Assembly: GCF_006210265.1 (NCBI RefSeq)
Contig: NZ_VCNC01000002.1
Location: 248,001-312,000, forward strand
Direction of reading: 5' to 3'
From: Desulfovibrio sp. UCD-KL4C
GTDB taxonomy: Bacteria > Desulfobacterota > Desulfovibrionia > Desulfovibrionales > Desulfovibrionaceae
DNA length: 64,000 nucleotides
Under the pieces are notes generated by a model. That model saw only the letters and a program-made list of their open reading frames with translations, did no database searches and was not told the DNA's origin. Shown piece after piece: positions 8,356-18,257 of the stretch. Positions within the stretch are counted from its first letter, which is position 1; each line of letters opens with the position of its first letter. The translations under genes and the position numbers were made by a program.

Positions 8356-9132
8356 CTATAAGCAAGATTTTAAGATTTTACCAAGTGGCTCATGAAGTTT
8401 AGAATTGGTAGCTAGAATAGAGGGTGAGAACAAGTTAAAATCTTTATTATTATAATCTGAAACAGTTCCCCCTGCTTCTTCAACAAGCAACCATCCAGAT
8501 GCTGTATCCCATGGTTTCAGGGCATTTTCATAATAACCATCATATCTACCACATGCGAGGTAAGCCAAGTCAAGGGCGGCTGCGCCCGGCCTACGCACAC
8601 CCTGAGTACTCAAAAGGACTTTATTCAGTGCTTTGGTGATGAAATCAACATGGTCCTCAATAGCATATGGAAAACCTGTTGCGATAAGCGAATCCTCCAT
8701 ACTCCGGCAATCCGAAACATGAATTGATTCCGCATTCATAAACGCCCCTTGGCCTTTCACTGCGGTGAAAAGTTCATTCAAAATGGGCAGATTAATTATT
8801 CCTAGCGCAACGGCCCCATCAACCCATAAAGCAACAGAAGTCGCGATCATCGGCAGGCCGTGAGCAAAGTTAGTTGTCCCATCAATAGGATCAATTATCC
8901 ACGTTCGGTCAACAAGATCTGCATTTCCAGCGGTTTCTTCTGCTAAAAAGGAAGCTCCAGGAAGTATTTTTGAAAGTTCTTCTTTAAGAAAAAGTTCAAC
9001 GGCTAAATCGGTCTCAGTAACAAGGTCAATACGACCTTTATGCTTAATACTTTTAGGCTTTACCCATCCTTCCTTAATAATATTTCCAGCCTCAAGAACA
9101 ACCGATGATGCTTTTTTAAGAATCGAATTCAT
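8356..9132 (-). CDS. suhB: Inositol monophosphatase family protein
   Basis: A 258-residue Mg-dependent, Li-sensitive sugar-phosphatase of the IMPase/SuhB family. Metal-binding motifs are FLAEETAG (Glu), WIIDPIDGTTNFAHGLP (motif A, Asp-Ile-Asp-Gly-Thr) and KPWDTASGWLLVEEAGG (motif B). It ends the minus-strand cluster of DUF6485, GAF protein and mreB (24 bp after mreB). SuhB in enteric bacteria also acts in rRNA transcription, but which role applies here is not visible. Confidence 0.9.
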   Translation of the reverse strand: MNSILKKASSVVLEAGNIIKEGWVKPKSIKHKGRIDLVTETDLAVELFLKEELSKILPGASFLAEETAGNADLVDRTWIIDPIDGTTNFAHGLPMIATSVALWVDGAVALGIINLPILNELFTAVKGQGAFMNAESIHVSDCRSMEDSLIATGFPYAIEDHVDFITKALNKVLLSTQGVRRPGAAALDLAYLACGRYDGYYENALKPWDTASGWLLVEEAGGTVSDYNNKDFNLFSPSILATNSKLHEPLGKILKSCL

Positions 9133-9156
9133 TGAATTATAACCGAATGATAAAAA

Positions 9157-10182
9157 TTAATTTATGTAAACTTTTTCAAAACCTTTGTCTTTTTGTAGAC
9201 TTAGGCCCGTACCGCGGACAACAGTTGTCAGAGGATCGTTATCAATAATAACTTTAAGCGTTGTTTCACGATTTATCAAAATATCAAGCCCATTTAAAAG
9301 GGCCCCACCGCCCGCTAGAAGAAGACCATTTGTAGCAATATCGCTAACGAGTTCAGGTTGAGTATTTTCAAGAGCAATCTTAACTGATGTGACAATAGCA
9401 GCAACAGGATCAGAAATGGCTTCTCTTATATGCGCATCAGTAATTTCAATAGCTTTTGGTTTACCATCAATTAAATTTCTTCCAGAAATTGTCATATTAA
9501 GAGCTTCAGGGAGTTCAATGGCTGAGCCGATAGCTATTTTAGCCCGTTCTGCTGTATTTTCACCGATCAGTAATTTAAATTCATCCTGAACGTAGCGCAT
9601 AATAGCTAAATTCATTTCGTCACCGGCAACTCGCACTGATTGGCTATGAGCAACCGAGGAAAGAGTAATGACGGCAACTTCAGTCGTTCCTCCGCCGATA
9701 TCAACAACCATGTTGCCTTCCGGTTCATGAATGTTAAGTCCGGCACCTATCGCAGCGGCCATAGGTTCTTCAATGAGTCGGACTTCACGCGCCCCTGCCT
9801 GTTGCCCTGATTCTATAACTGCACGTTTTTCTACCTGTGTAATTCCTGTTGGAACACAGATAATAATCTTAGGTTTAATAAGATTACGTTTATTGATAAC
9901 TTTCTGAATGAAGAAAGATATCATTTTTTTTGTCACCTCAAAATCAGCAATAACTCCATCTTTCATTGGACGGATAGCTCTGATTTTATCAGGAGTTCTT
10001 CCAAGATACTCTTTTGCTTCCTTGCCTACCGCAATAACGGAGTCATCACGTGCATCAAGTGCAACAACAGACGGTTCATTTAAAACAATACCATCTTTAG
10101 GTGTATAAAGAAGTGTATTGGCAGTACCCAGGTCCATAGCAAGATCTTTGCCTAAAAAGCTTATGAATCTAGCCCATAGCAT
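9157..10182 (-). CDS. mreB: Rod shape-determining protein MreB
   Basis: Actin-like filament protein of 341 residues that guides lateral wall synthesis beneath the inner membrane. Actin-fold nucleotide motifs: MDLGTANTLLY (phosphate 1), VVDIGGGTTEVAVI (phosphate 2) and LLAGGGALLNGLD (adenosine). The N-terminus MLWARFISFLGKD is an amphipathic membrane-targeting helix. It is unusual in not being followed by mreC/mreD; its neighbours are a GAF-domain protein (26 bp upstream) and suhB. Confidence 0.95.
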   Translation of the reverse strand: MLWARFISFLGKDLAMDLGTANTLLYTPKDGIVLNEPSVVALDARDDSVIAVGKEAKEYLGRTPDKIRAIRPMKDGVIADFEVTKKMISFFIQKVINKRNLIKPKIIICVPTGITQVEKRAVIESGQQAGAREVRLIEEPMAAAIGAGLNIHEPEGNMVVDIGGGTTEVAVITLSSVAHSQSVRVAGDEMNLAIMRYVQDEFKLLIGENTAERAKIAIGSAIELPEALNMTISGRNLIDGKPKAIEITDAHIREAISDPVAAIVTSVKIALENTQPELVSDIATNGLLLAGGGALLNGLDILINRETTLKVIIDNDPLTTVVRGTGLSLQKDKGFEKVYIN

Positions 10183-10208
10183 ATATTATAGCCTCTTCTT
10201 TGAAGGGA

Positions 10209-11234
10209 TTAATTATCATTAATCAAAATTGCGTTATTCTTTGCAGGGGTTACCTTCTGCAAAGCTGTCCGAGCTTCAGCGAGTTTACTTTTTAAAAAAA
10301 GATTCTCGAGAAATTGCGTTAAATATTCAGAAACCATAAATAAAAAGTCTTTAAGATCTTCAGAAATTTTTAATGGATTTTTATTTGCCAAAACTAAAAC
10401 ACCTCTTGTTTTTTTCTGAAAAACAAGAGGTAGACAAATTACACTTAAAAATTCCTTAGTAGCAGCACTGGCTCCAAGCAATCTTGAGCTTGCTTGCCCC
10501 TGACTGTTTTCATCAATGAAAATAGATTCTTGATTCTTATACACCCAACCAACAAGGCCACTTCCTACTGGAAATGCAATTGATTTAGAGTCTTCTTTAT
10601 GGAGTATAGGTTTGTTCTCACCTTCTACATAAAACGAAGTTCCTCTCTGATCAATAACTGTTAAAAAAGCATGAGAATAATTACTAGCGGCAACCGTCAT
10701 ATCTAAAAGATTACTCAAAAAGGCATCCCATTTGGGCTGTCGTTTCCGAAGGTCATGCAGCAATTTTAATGTCAGAAAATATTCATTCTTCTTCCCTTCC
10801 GCATCGGCAGAACTGATACACGTCAGTATTGACGTAATCATTTTCCCGAATTGAGAAAGAATTTTTAAATCCTTAGTACTGAAAGAATATGTGCGTTTAC
10901 TATCTAAACAAATAACTCCTAGCGCGTTATCAAGTGGAGTTCCCATGAATGCTTTGATTTTCCCATCTTCCTTTGTACCATAATAACCGAGAGGGGTTGC
11001 TCCCTTTTTATCCATATTATTGATAAAAAGAGGCTCTTTTTTGTTAAGAACTATTCCAGATAAACTCTTGATCTGCAACGGGCTACCAATTGGATTTACA
11101 TCATCTCCAAGGCTAAAAAAAGTTGAAAGTCCGTAACCGTGTTGCCCGTCAGGCAGATACAACACAACGGTATGCGCTTCAAATACATTGCAGACAATGC
11201 TGAGAATGTTTATCAAAATTTCATTTCTAGGCAT
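10209..11234 (-). CDS. Tandem GAF-domain protein
   Basis: A 341-residue soluble protein with two GAF-like domains, about residues 5-135 (FEAHTVVLYLPDG ... MGTPLDNALGVICLDSKR) and 165-315 (YSHAFLTVIDQRGT ... FPVGSGLVGWVYKNQESIFIDE ... VICLPLVFQKKTRGVLVLANK). No histidine kinase, GGDEF or HTH output domain follows, so it is a stand-alone sensor or adaptor. It begins 3 bp after the DUF6485 gene and ends 26 bp before mreB. That tight link suggests a role tied to MreB or co-expression with it. The ligand is unknown. Confidence 0.85.
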   Translation of the reverse strand: MPRNEILINILSIVCNVFEAHTVVLYLPDGQHGYGLSTFFSLGDDVNPIGSPLQIKSLSGIVLNKKEPLFINNMDKKGATPLGYYGTKEDGKIKAFMGTPLDNALGVICLDSKRTYSFSTKDLKILSQFGKMITSILTCISSADAEGKKNEYFLTLKLLHDLRKRQPKWDAFLSNLLDMTVAASNYSHAFLTVIDQRGTSFYVEGENKPILHKEDSKSIAFPVGSGLVGWVYKNQESIFIDENSQGQASSRLLGASAATKEFLSVICLPLVFQKKTRGVLVLANKNPLKISEDLKDFLFMVSEYLTQFLENLFLKSKLAEARTALQKVTPAKNNAILINDN

Positions 11235-11237
11235 CGT

Positions 11238-11444
11238 CTATTTATCCCTACACTCAATAAAAAAGTCTATATTTCTATTATGTTTTTTTTCTTGCTCGGC
11301 AGTGAAATAACACGCGGGTAATTGATCTTTCTTCCGATGATAATGCATGCATTCGCAACAAAGGCCATGTCTTGGGCAACCTGCGTATGTGCATGGACAC
11401 TCAAAATCATTCTTTTTTTGGTTATTACATTTCTCAAAACTCAC
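11238..11444 (-). CDS. Cys-rich DUF6485-like protein
   Basis: A 68-residue protein with nine cysteines, including ECPCTYAGCPRHGLCCEC, a pattern known from the small DUF6485 family of anaerobes. The cysteines could bind a metal such as zinc or an Fe-S cluster; this is inference. It is the first gene of a minus-strand cluster, with only 3 bp between its stop and the GAF protein start. Confidence 0.75.
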   Translation of the reverse strand: MSFEKCNNQKKNDFECPCTYAGCPRHGLCCECMHYHRKKDQLPACYFTAEQEKKHNRNIDFFIECRDK

Positions 11445-11727
11445 AGCGATTAATCCTTAATATTAATATTCTAATACATTATTCCATTTTTAAATCAAAT
11501 TCTTACTAGTCTTATTTGAAAGACTCATTGCGGTCAATAAGCTAAGCTTTTCCTATGCGAAATTTCTATACAAAATCTAGAAAAAATTCATTGTAATTCT
11601 TTACGGTTCGATATATTCATTAATTTATATAATAATTATTAATTTAGTTCCATTTTTAACAAATAAATTCCATTTTAAAATAAAATTGATTATTTTTTCA
11701 AACCTTCAGTATTTGTAGGGTTTATTT
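11445..11727. other. AT-rich divergent intergenic region
   Basis: About 280 bp between the divergent DUF6485 and 581-residue protein genes, very rich in A+T. A TATAAT hexamer lies at 11628-11633 (+), but no good -35 sits at the proper distance. I see no RNA gene or repeat here. Confidence 0.4.
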
Positions 11728-13473
11728 ATGTGGCAGAAAGCTTTTTCCAAATTTGTGGGAGTGAATCCCGAAGGAACAGCTGTTAACAGTGATGAACTTT
11801 ATAATTTAAAATCCCTTGATGGGATTAGACTCCACCTTGATCATGTTCACATAAAAAATTGTCTTCTGCGCCCGTATTTTGAACAAAGAGATGCTTACCC
11901 TCTTGTTGATGCTCGTGAACTACTCCCCTCATTTGAAGTAGATTTATACGAATATAAGAAATTGCCGGGATTCAGCATGGTAGTGCTTGAACGTCCACTT
12001 AATTATTTTCACGAAATTTTTCAATTTGACATACTGCACAATCCTGTTTCTAAGGACGACTCTAAAGAGTCAAGTTCATGCCCGCTTTTTAATTCTATTA
12101 AAAAAATCAACATTGAAACTTTTGAAAGCAGACTTCCTAAAAGATCACATAAAGATTTTTCGAATGAGTTCGGTTCTTCCGACATTTCAGCTATTGAAAA
12201 TTATGGCGAACTACTTCCGTACCTGCTGGAAATTGAACGTGCTCATGTTATGGCACAAGATGATACCGGTAAATTTTACCTTTCCGGTATTTTTGGATCG
12301 CTACCCTCTGATTTGGACACAGAACTTAAAAGATTTGGAATCAAAATCAGGAAATTTAAACCCGGAAGTAATACTTCATATGAATTAAACAGACTTTTTG
12401 TTTACACTTTTCTTATGGAGCTTCATGGATTTCCAATTGTTTCTGAGCGAAGAACATCATCAGCTCTTTTTGCCCGCCGCCTTTTCAGAATGGGTGAAAG
12501 GTTCATGGTCAGGGTTCTTGGACAATCTGATAGAACCATAACATCTTTATTCTCACATCCGAAGGCGAAGCATTATCCGCGTGTTGAAAAAATTGCTTTA
12601 GTGCAAGTAAGTCCTGAAAATAAAGAAACATTGACTGAATTGAAAAAAGGCGGATTTTTTGTTGATGCTAAAAAACGTGTTATTATTCTAAAAGTTAGAT
12701 ACCGCCAGCATAAATTTAACTTGGAAAACGTACGTGAGGATCGTGCATTATCTGTTTACAAACAGGAAGTAATTCACCCTTTAACTGGTGAATGCTCTAC
12801 AAAGTTCAATATTATTAAAGATGCCAGTAGTATGACTCTGCTTTTAAACGATATTGTACGCGGTGAATATGCAGGCAATATTGTTTATAAACGAAATGAA
12901 CTGATTCAGGATACAGAAACACACGAACGACGTTTAAAATTTCTTTTTGCATGGCTTTCCAAACATCAGCGCAGAATTGTCGGTTATTCCGAAGAATTCT
13001 ATTCCGGCGTTGTAAAAGTTCTGGACAGTTACCTACTTACACCAGATAATTATGACAAGTTCAACGATCATTCAGATTTATATCAAGAAGTATGGTCTAA
13101 ATACAGCTACATCCAGCAAGCAAGAAAACTAAAAATTTTGGAAGATCTTAAAGACAGAGTCTTCCGTGGTAAAAAAATTACCTACTTAGAAATGCTTCAA
13201 GAAATGACTGGAATTATGAATGACCTTAAATTTGAAATAGTAAACTATTTCGATAAGCTTGTAGCGACAACTTTAAGTATTGGGGACAGAGTTCTAAATG
13301 ACCCTTACCTCAGGCGTACATATATAACATGTTCTGAAGACAGCCTTACTGAGTATGGTCTTAAAATTAAAAAATATTATGGACGCTTAGTCGTTCTATT
13401 AGATGAATTTAAATCAATTCGAAAAAGTCGTACTAAATACGAAGACGGAACAGTTGTAAGCGGAATGTTTTAA
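11728..13473 (+). CDS. Uncharacterised 581-residue protein
   Basis: I do not recognise this family. It is a soluble protein without signal peptide or membrane segment, rich in Lys, Leu, Tyr and Phe. Early features are a DGIRLHLDHVHIKNC segment and YLLEIERAHVMAQDDTGKFYLSG near residue 170. The C-terminal third (about 400-560) looks helical with RRLKFLFAWLSKHQRRIVGYSEEF and LKILEDLKDRVFRGKKITYLEM. The start ATG has a weak AGGG 11 nt upstream. It is monocistronic with gcvT 66 bp downstream. Composition matches the flanking genes, so recent transfer is not indicated. Confidence 0.8.
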   Translation: MWQKAFSKFVGVNPEGTAVNSDELYNLKSLDGIRLHLDHVHIKNCLLRPYFEQRDAYPLVDARELLPSFEVDLYEYKKLPGFSMVVLERPLNYFHEIFQFDILHNPVSKDDSKESSSCPLFNSIKKINIETFESRLPKRSHKDFSNEFGSSDISAIENYGELLPYLLEIERAHVMAQDDTGKFYLSGIFGSLPSDLDTELKRFGIKIRKFKPGSNTSYELNRLFVYTFLMELHGFPIVSERRTSSALFARRLFRMGERFMVRVLGQSDRTITSLFSHPKAKHYPRVEKIALVQVSPENKETLTELKKGGFFVDAKKRVIILKVRYRQHKFNLENVREDRALSVYKQEVIHPLTGECSTKFNIIKDASSMTLLLNDIVRGEYAGNIVYKRNELIQDTETHERRLKFLFAWLSKHQRRIVGYSEEFYSGVVKVLDSYLLTPDNYDKFNDHSDLYQEVWSKYSYIQQARKLKILEDLKDRVFRGKKITYLEMLQEMTGIMNDLKFEIVNYFDKLVATTLSIGDRVLNDPYLRRTYITCSEDSLTEYGLKIKKYYGRLVVLLDEFKSIRKSRTKYEDGTVVSGMF

Positions 13474-13539
13474 TTTCAACCCAAGAGAATAGGCTACTTC
13501 AAGCCTAAATAAACTATCAGTTTTGAACTGGAGGATAAT

Positions 13540-14601
13540 TTGTCATCTTTACGCACTACCCCCCTTACTGAATGGCATCGTGAAAATGGAGCAAAACTGG
13601 TTCCTTTCGCTGGATTTGAAATGCCTGTTCAATATAAAGGTATTATCATAGAGCACAAACATACCCGTGAAAAAGCAGGTATCTTTGATATCAGCCATAT
13701 GGGTGAATTTTTAGTCTCAGGTAACGGAGCAAAAAATGCTCTCAATAAACTTGTCACGCAAAACCTTGACACACTCGCCTCCGGTAAATGCCGTTATGGC
13801 TTTTTGCCAAATGATAAAGGTGGTGTTCTAGATGACCTTATTATCTACTGCCTAGCTGAAGATTCTTACATGCTCGTTGTTAACGGCGCCTGTGAAAATG
13901 GTGATTTTAACTGGATAGATAGTCATCTTCCTGATGGAATTAATTTCGAAAATATTTCTTATGAAACAGCTAAAATTGATTTACAAGGTCCACTTTCTTT
14001 AGATGTACTTGAAAAAGTATTTGGTAGAGAATTTAAGCATCTTAAATATTTTAACTTTGAACAGACTGAATTTGACGGTTATAAGCTCATTATTAGCCGC
14101 ACAGGTTATACTGGCGAACTTGGATATGAATTCTATCTTCCTGCTGACAAGGCTATTTCTCTTTGGGAAAAACTCGTTGCAGTCCAAGATGTTGAACCGA
14201 TAGGACTCGGCGCACGAGATACTTTACGTCTTGAACTGGGTTATCCTCTTTACGGTCAGGATTTGGATACAGAGCATAATCCGCGTGAAGGTGGCTACTC
14301 CTTTGTACTTTCTGACGATGCGTTCACAGAAGTTAAAGAAATGTTGATTCCTTTAACTATTGAAGGCCGTCGCTCCGCAAGACATGGAGACAAGGTATTC
14401 CTTGATGATAAAGAAGTCGGAGTTGTCACCAGCGGTTCTTTCTCTCCTACTCTTGGATTTTCAATTGCTCTTGCATATGTGAAAGCGGATTCTGCGGATT
14501 CTGCTGAATATGTAGTTAAAGGAGCACGAACGGACCTGAAAGCAATTAAAAGTGAATTGCCATTCTATAAAGATGGAACTGCTCGCAAAAAATTTGATTA
14601 A
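13540..14601 (+). CDS. gcvT: Aminomethyltransferase (glycine cleavage T protein)
   Basis: Folate-binding T protein of 353 residues, which moves the methylene group of the lipoyl-bound aminomethyl intermediate to tetrahydrofolate. Motifs: PFAGFEMPVQYKG, DISHMGE, KGGVLDDLIIY (conserved folate Asp) and GLGARDTLRLELGYPLYG. Start is TTG at 13540 with a strong GGAGG 7 nt upstream. The canonical downstream genes (gcvH, gcvP) are absent: a strong terminator follows directly. It is therefore a lone gcvT, or a related folate-dependent methyltransferase. The EHNPREGGY segment replaces the more usual sequence after the LYG motif. Confidence 0.88.
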   Translation: MSSLRTTPLTEWHRENGAKLVPFAGFEMPVQYKGIIIEHKHTREKAGIFDISHMGEFLVSGNGAKNALNKLVTQNLDTLASGKCRYGFLPNDKGGVLDDLIIYCLAEDSYMLVVNGACENGDFNWIDSHLPDGINFENISYETAKIDLQGPLSLDVLEKVFGREFKHLKYFNFEQTEFDGYKLIISRTGYTGELGYEFYLPADKAISLWEKLVAVQDVEPIGLGARDTLRLELGYPLYGQDLDTEHNPREGGYSFVLSDDAFTEVKEMLIPLTIEGRRSARHGDKVFLDDKEVGVVTSGSFSPTLGFSIALAYVKADSADSAEYVVKGARTDLKAIKSELPFYKDGTARKKFD

Positions 14602-14638
14602 TCAACATAACAAAGATTTTAATTAATTGTACTTGCTA

Positions 14639-14675
14639 ACTCCCGCATTCATTTAAAAGGATTGCGGGAGTTTTT
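14639..14675 (+). terminator. Intrinsic terminator after gcvT
   Basis: Stem ACTCCCGCA (14639-14647) with TGCGGGAGT (14663-14671), then a T run. Confidence 0.85.
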
Positions 14676-14934
14676 ATTATGTCTCAAATGAAATAATAAA
14701 CTTCAACCAATCATTAAAACATAATTAACTAATTAATTTAATATATTACAGAATAAAAACTCTATTAAATTCTTTACCACATAGCCTTTTAAGTTTTGGA
14801 GAGTTTAACTCCTCAAACATCTTTTTCTAACATATATCATTATATAACAACAACTTATCACAATAGACCTCTAGGTTTAATTAATCACTAAAACTTGCAA
14901 TTGTGTCAGTCGCACAACAAGCAAGTTTTTTTTT
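14676..14934 (+). ncRNA. Possible small RNA or leader ending in an orphan terminator
   Basis: No ORF with a credible start lies here, yet a strong terminator-like hairpin stands at 14891-14934: AAACTTGC and TTGTG pair with CACAA and GCAAGTTT, followed by nine T. The gcvT transcript already ends at 14675, so the hairpin has no obvious gene to serve. Just upstream a second hairpin is possible (GTTT-GGAG 14793-14801 with CTCC-AAAC 14809-14818). This suggests a small RNA from the 14700-14930 region, or an attenuated leader of the formate dehydrogenase operon 260 bp downstream. No strong promoter was found, so confidence is low. Confidence 0.3.
14891..14934 (+). terminator. Orphan intrinsic terminator upstream of formate dehydrogenase
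   Basis: Two-part stem AAACTTGC..TTGTG / CACAA..GCAAGTTT with a 7-nt apical loop and T9. It is well formed, but no known gene ends before it. Confidence 0.7.
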
Positions 14935-15197
14935 AATCTTTTTAATTATGTGTATAGTTTTAATTTAAGAGAATAGAATTTTTATATTTTATTGACTATT
15001 TTTATCTGTTTTCAATTGCCTTTTAATGGTTTTGGCATTTCGCTGGAAAATTACGCTGCCGCAACGGACAAAATGGGAAAAAGCTTAGGGCATTTTTAGC
15101 AACCATAATTATGTCAGTTTATCCAGTTACGATTTGCAAGTCACTTTAGGGCAAGAAATTTGTGGAAGATAACCAAAACAAAATTTAAGGAGCGATG

Positions 15198-18100
15198 ATG
15201 AGAATTAATCGTAGAGATTTTGTGAAACTCACGACGGTTGCAGCCGCCGGACTTGCCGCAGTTCCAGCCTTTGGTGGACTCAGTAAAGCTTTTGCTGCTC
15301 CGGCAGTTGATCGGGCTAAAAACCTTGATCCTAAGTGGACCAAGCAAACCACTTCTGTCTGTGCTTTCTGCTCTGTAGGTTGCGGTCTTTTAGTAAATAC
15401 CTCCCTTGAAACCAAACGTGCTGTAAACGTTGAAGGTGACCCTGATCACCCTATTAATGAAGGCTCGCTTTGTGCTAAGGGCGCAAGCTCAATTCAGATG
15501 ACAGAAAACCCGGAACGTCCCGGCAAGTTTATGTACCGCGCACCTTACGGTGAAGAGTTTGTAGAAAAAGATTGGGATTTTTGCAAAAAACGTATTGCCC
15601 GCCTTATAAAAGATTCTCGTGACAAGTCTTTTCAAAAAAAGAACGATAAAGGTCAGGTTGTTAACCGTACCATGGGAATCGCTTCTCTTGGTTCCGCTGC
15701 GCTGGATAATGAAGAATGTCTAGCGATGCACAGCTTCATGCGTTCTTTAGGCCTGGTCTATGTTGAACATCAGGCAAGGATCTGACACAGCGCAACAGTT
15801 GCGGCTCTGGTAGAGTCGTTCGGACGCGGCGCGATGACAAATCACTGGAACGACTTACAAAACAGTGATTGTATTTTGATAATGGGCAGTAACGCTGCCG
15901 AAAATCACCCAATTTCCTTTAAATGGGCAGTAAAAGCTCAGCAGCGCGGCGGCAAAATCATACATGTCGACCCACGCTTCACTCGTACATCAGCCAGATC
16001 TGATGCTTATATTGCTTTACGCTCAGGTACTGATATCGCTGTCCTTGGCGGTATGATCAACTATATCATCAAAAACAAAAAGTACTTCCTTGAATACATG
16101 GTCAACTATACCAATGCATCTTTTATAGTTGGCAAAGATTACGGTTTTAAAGACGGCTTATTCAGCGGATTCAACCACACAACCAATTCATATGACCAAT
16201 CAAAATGGGCTTTTGAGCTTGATGAAAAAGGTGTTCCGAAGCAAGATAAAAGCCTTAAAAATCCTCGGTGTGTTTTCCAGATTCTTAAAAATCATTACTC
16301 ACGATATACACCTGAAAAAGTTTCATCTATTTCCGGTGTTTCAACTAATGATCTAGAATTACTCTACAAGACATACACAGCTACCGGAGTAAAAGATAAA
16401 GCCGGAACTATCATGTACGCAATGGGCTGGACGCAGCATTCAGTCGGTGTTCAGAATATTCGCGCCATGGCAATGATTCAGCTTATGCTCGGTAACATAG
16501 GTGTTGCCGGCGGAGGTGTTAACGCACTTCGTGGTGAATGTAACGTTCAGGGTTCAACTGACTATGCCCTCCTTTATCATATTCTTCCCGGATATCTTAA
16601 GACTCCGCTTGCAGGTCAAGATACTCTGGAACAATACAACAAGACTTACACTCCTACCAGCAAAGACCCGGAAAGTGCAAATTGGTGGCAACATTATCCT
16701 AAGTACTCTGCCAGTCTTATAAAGGCTATGTATTCTGAAAACACACCGGAAGAAGGTTATCAATATCTTCCTCGGTTGGATTCACACAAAGCCAGTGTCT
16801 ATTCATGGATTCCATTGATCGACAGAATGTATGAAGGCGGATTTAGCGGCGGTCTTGTCTGGGGAATGAATCCTGCGTGCTCAAGCTCTGACTCATTTAA
16901 AACCCGTAAGGCTCTCAGCAAACTTGACTGGATGGTTAACGTTAACCTCTTCCGTTGTGAAACAAGTGACTTCTGGAAAGGTCCGGACATGGATCCAAAG
17001 AAAGTTAAGACTGAAACATTCTTTATCCCATGTGCTTCGTCTATTGAAAAAGAAGGATCAGTTTCCAACTCAGGTCGCTGGATGCAATGGCGTTACAAGG
17101 GACCTGACAACTTTGGGGATGTAAAGACTGATGGTCATTATTTCCACGAAATATGGGAAGAACTTGTTCACCTTTATGAAACTGAAGGCGGTGCATACCC
17201 TGAACCTATCACACATTTAAGTTTCAATAATATGTGTGAAAAGAATGAAGAAGGTAAATACGAGTTCAGTGCTCAGCAGACAGCTAAACTTGCTAACGGA
17301 TGGTTCACCCGAGATACTGTCATAAAGGGTAAATCCTTTAAAAAAGGACAACAAGTTCCAAGCTTTGCTTACTTACAGGCTGACGGTTCAACTACTTCCG
17401 GTAACTGGCTGTATTGTAACTCCGTAACCGATGAAGGCAATAAAGCTGAAAGGCATGATGCTTCTCAGACTAAAGAGCAGGCAAAAATCGGCTTGTTCCC
17501 GAACTGGACATGGTGCTGGCCTGTTAACCGTCGTATTTTATATAACCGTGCATCTGTTGACTCCAAAGGAAATCCTTGGAATCCCAAAAAAGCTGTTATT
17601 GAATGGAACGGCACAAAATGGGTCGGCGATGTTCCTGATGGCGGATGGAAACCAGGAACTAAACATCCATTCATCATGCGTAAAAATGGCTTTGGACAAC
17701 TGTTTGGGCCAGGTCGCGCTGATGGACCACTTCCTGAATACTATGAACCGCTCGAATGTCCGGTTGCAAAACATCCATTCTCTAAGCATCTTCACAACCC
17801 AACAGCTGTGCAGATTCTAAGTGAGAAAAAAGCTGTTTGTAATCCGCGCTATCCATTTGTCGGAACAACTTATCGTGTCACCGAACATTGGCAGACAGGT
17901 TCAATGACCCGCTGGCAATCATGGCTCGTTGAAGCTGAACCGCAGATGTTTGTAGAGATCAGCCCGGAACTTGCTAAACTTCGCGGGATAGAAAATGGTG
18001 ATAAAGTCACAATTGAAAGTATTCGCGGATCGCTATGGGCTATTGCAATAGTTACCGAACGAATCAGTCCTTACTTAATTCAAGGTGAACAGATTCATAT

Positions 18101-18257
18101 GGTCGGTATGCCATGGCATTTCGGCTGGGTAACGCCTATCAACGGTGGAGACTCAGCTAATATCGTTACACCGAACGTCGGTGATCCAAATACCGGTATT
18201 CCTGAATATAAAGCCTTTATGGTGAATCTACGCAAGTGGAAGGAGGGTGACAGGTAA
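15198..18257 (+). CDS. fdhA: Formate dehydrogenase alpha subunit, selenocysteine-containing, periplasmic
   Basis: Molybdopterin/tungstopterin formate dehydrogenase catalytic subunit, 1019 residues read through an in-frame TGA at 15783-15785. The frame continues with HSATVAALVESFGRGAMTNHW, exactly the segment after Sec in FdnG-type enzymes. With the ATG at 15198 the Sec is residue 196. I prefer this start over the ATG at 15195 because AAGGAG ends 5 nt before it. The N-terminus has a twin-arginine signal (NRRDFVKL, then an Ala-rich helix), so the enzyme is exported folded. The 4Fe-4S ligands are CAFCSVGC and a Cys in SLCAKG. Active site Sec and the next His are present. The C-terminal domain (about 860 on) is the pterin-binding barrel. 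It overlaps fdhB by 1 nt. Confidence 0.96.
15783..15820 (+). promoter_or_regulatory. UGA selenocysteine codon and SECIS-like hairpin
   Basis: TGA at 15783-15785 is followed 17 nt later by a 6-bp stem GGCTCT (15803-15808) and AGAGTC (15812-15817) closing a GGT loop. Bacterial SECIS elements place a small hairpin with a G-U apical loop just 3' of the UGA inside the coding region, which fits. Sec insertion needs selA, selB, selC and selD, which are not in this window. Confidence 0.75.

Noticed and set aside
14960-15194. Sigma-54 promoter before the formate dehydrogenase operon
   Set aside because: A TGGCAT-like box at about 15029 is present, but no GC dinucleotide stands at the proper spacing for the -12 element.
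15783-15785. TGA as a nonsense mutation splitting the formate dehydrogenase gene
   Set aside because: The frame continues without a break into conserved FdnG-type sequence, and the TGA sits at the Sec position of known enzymes.
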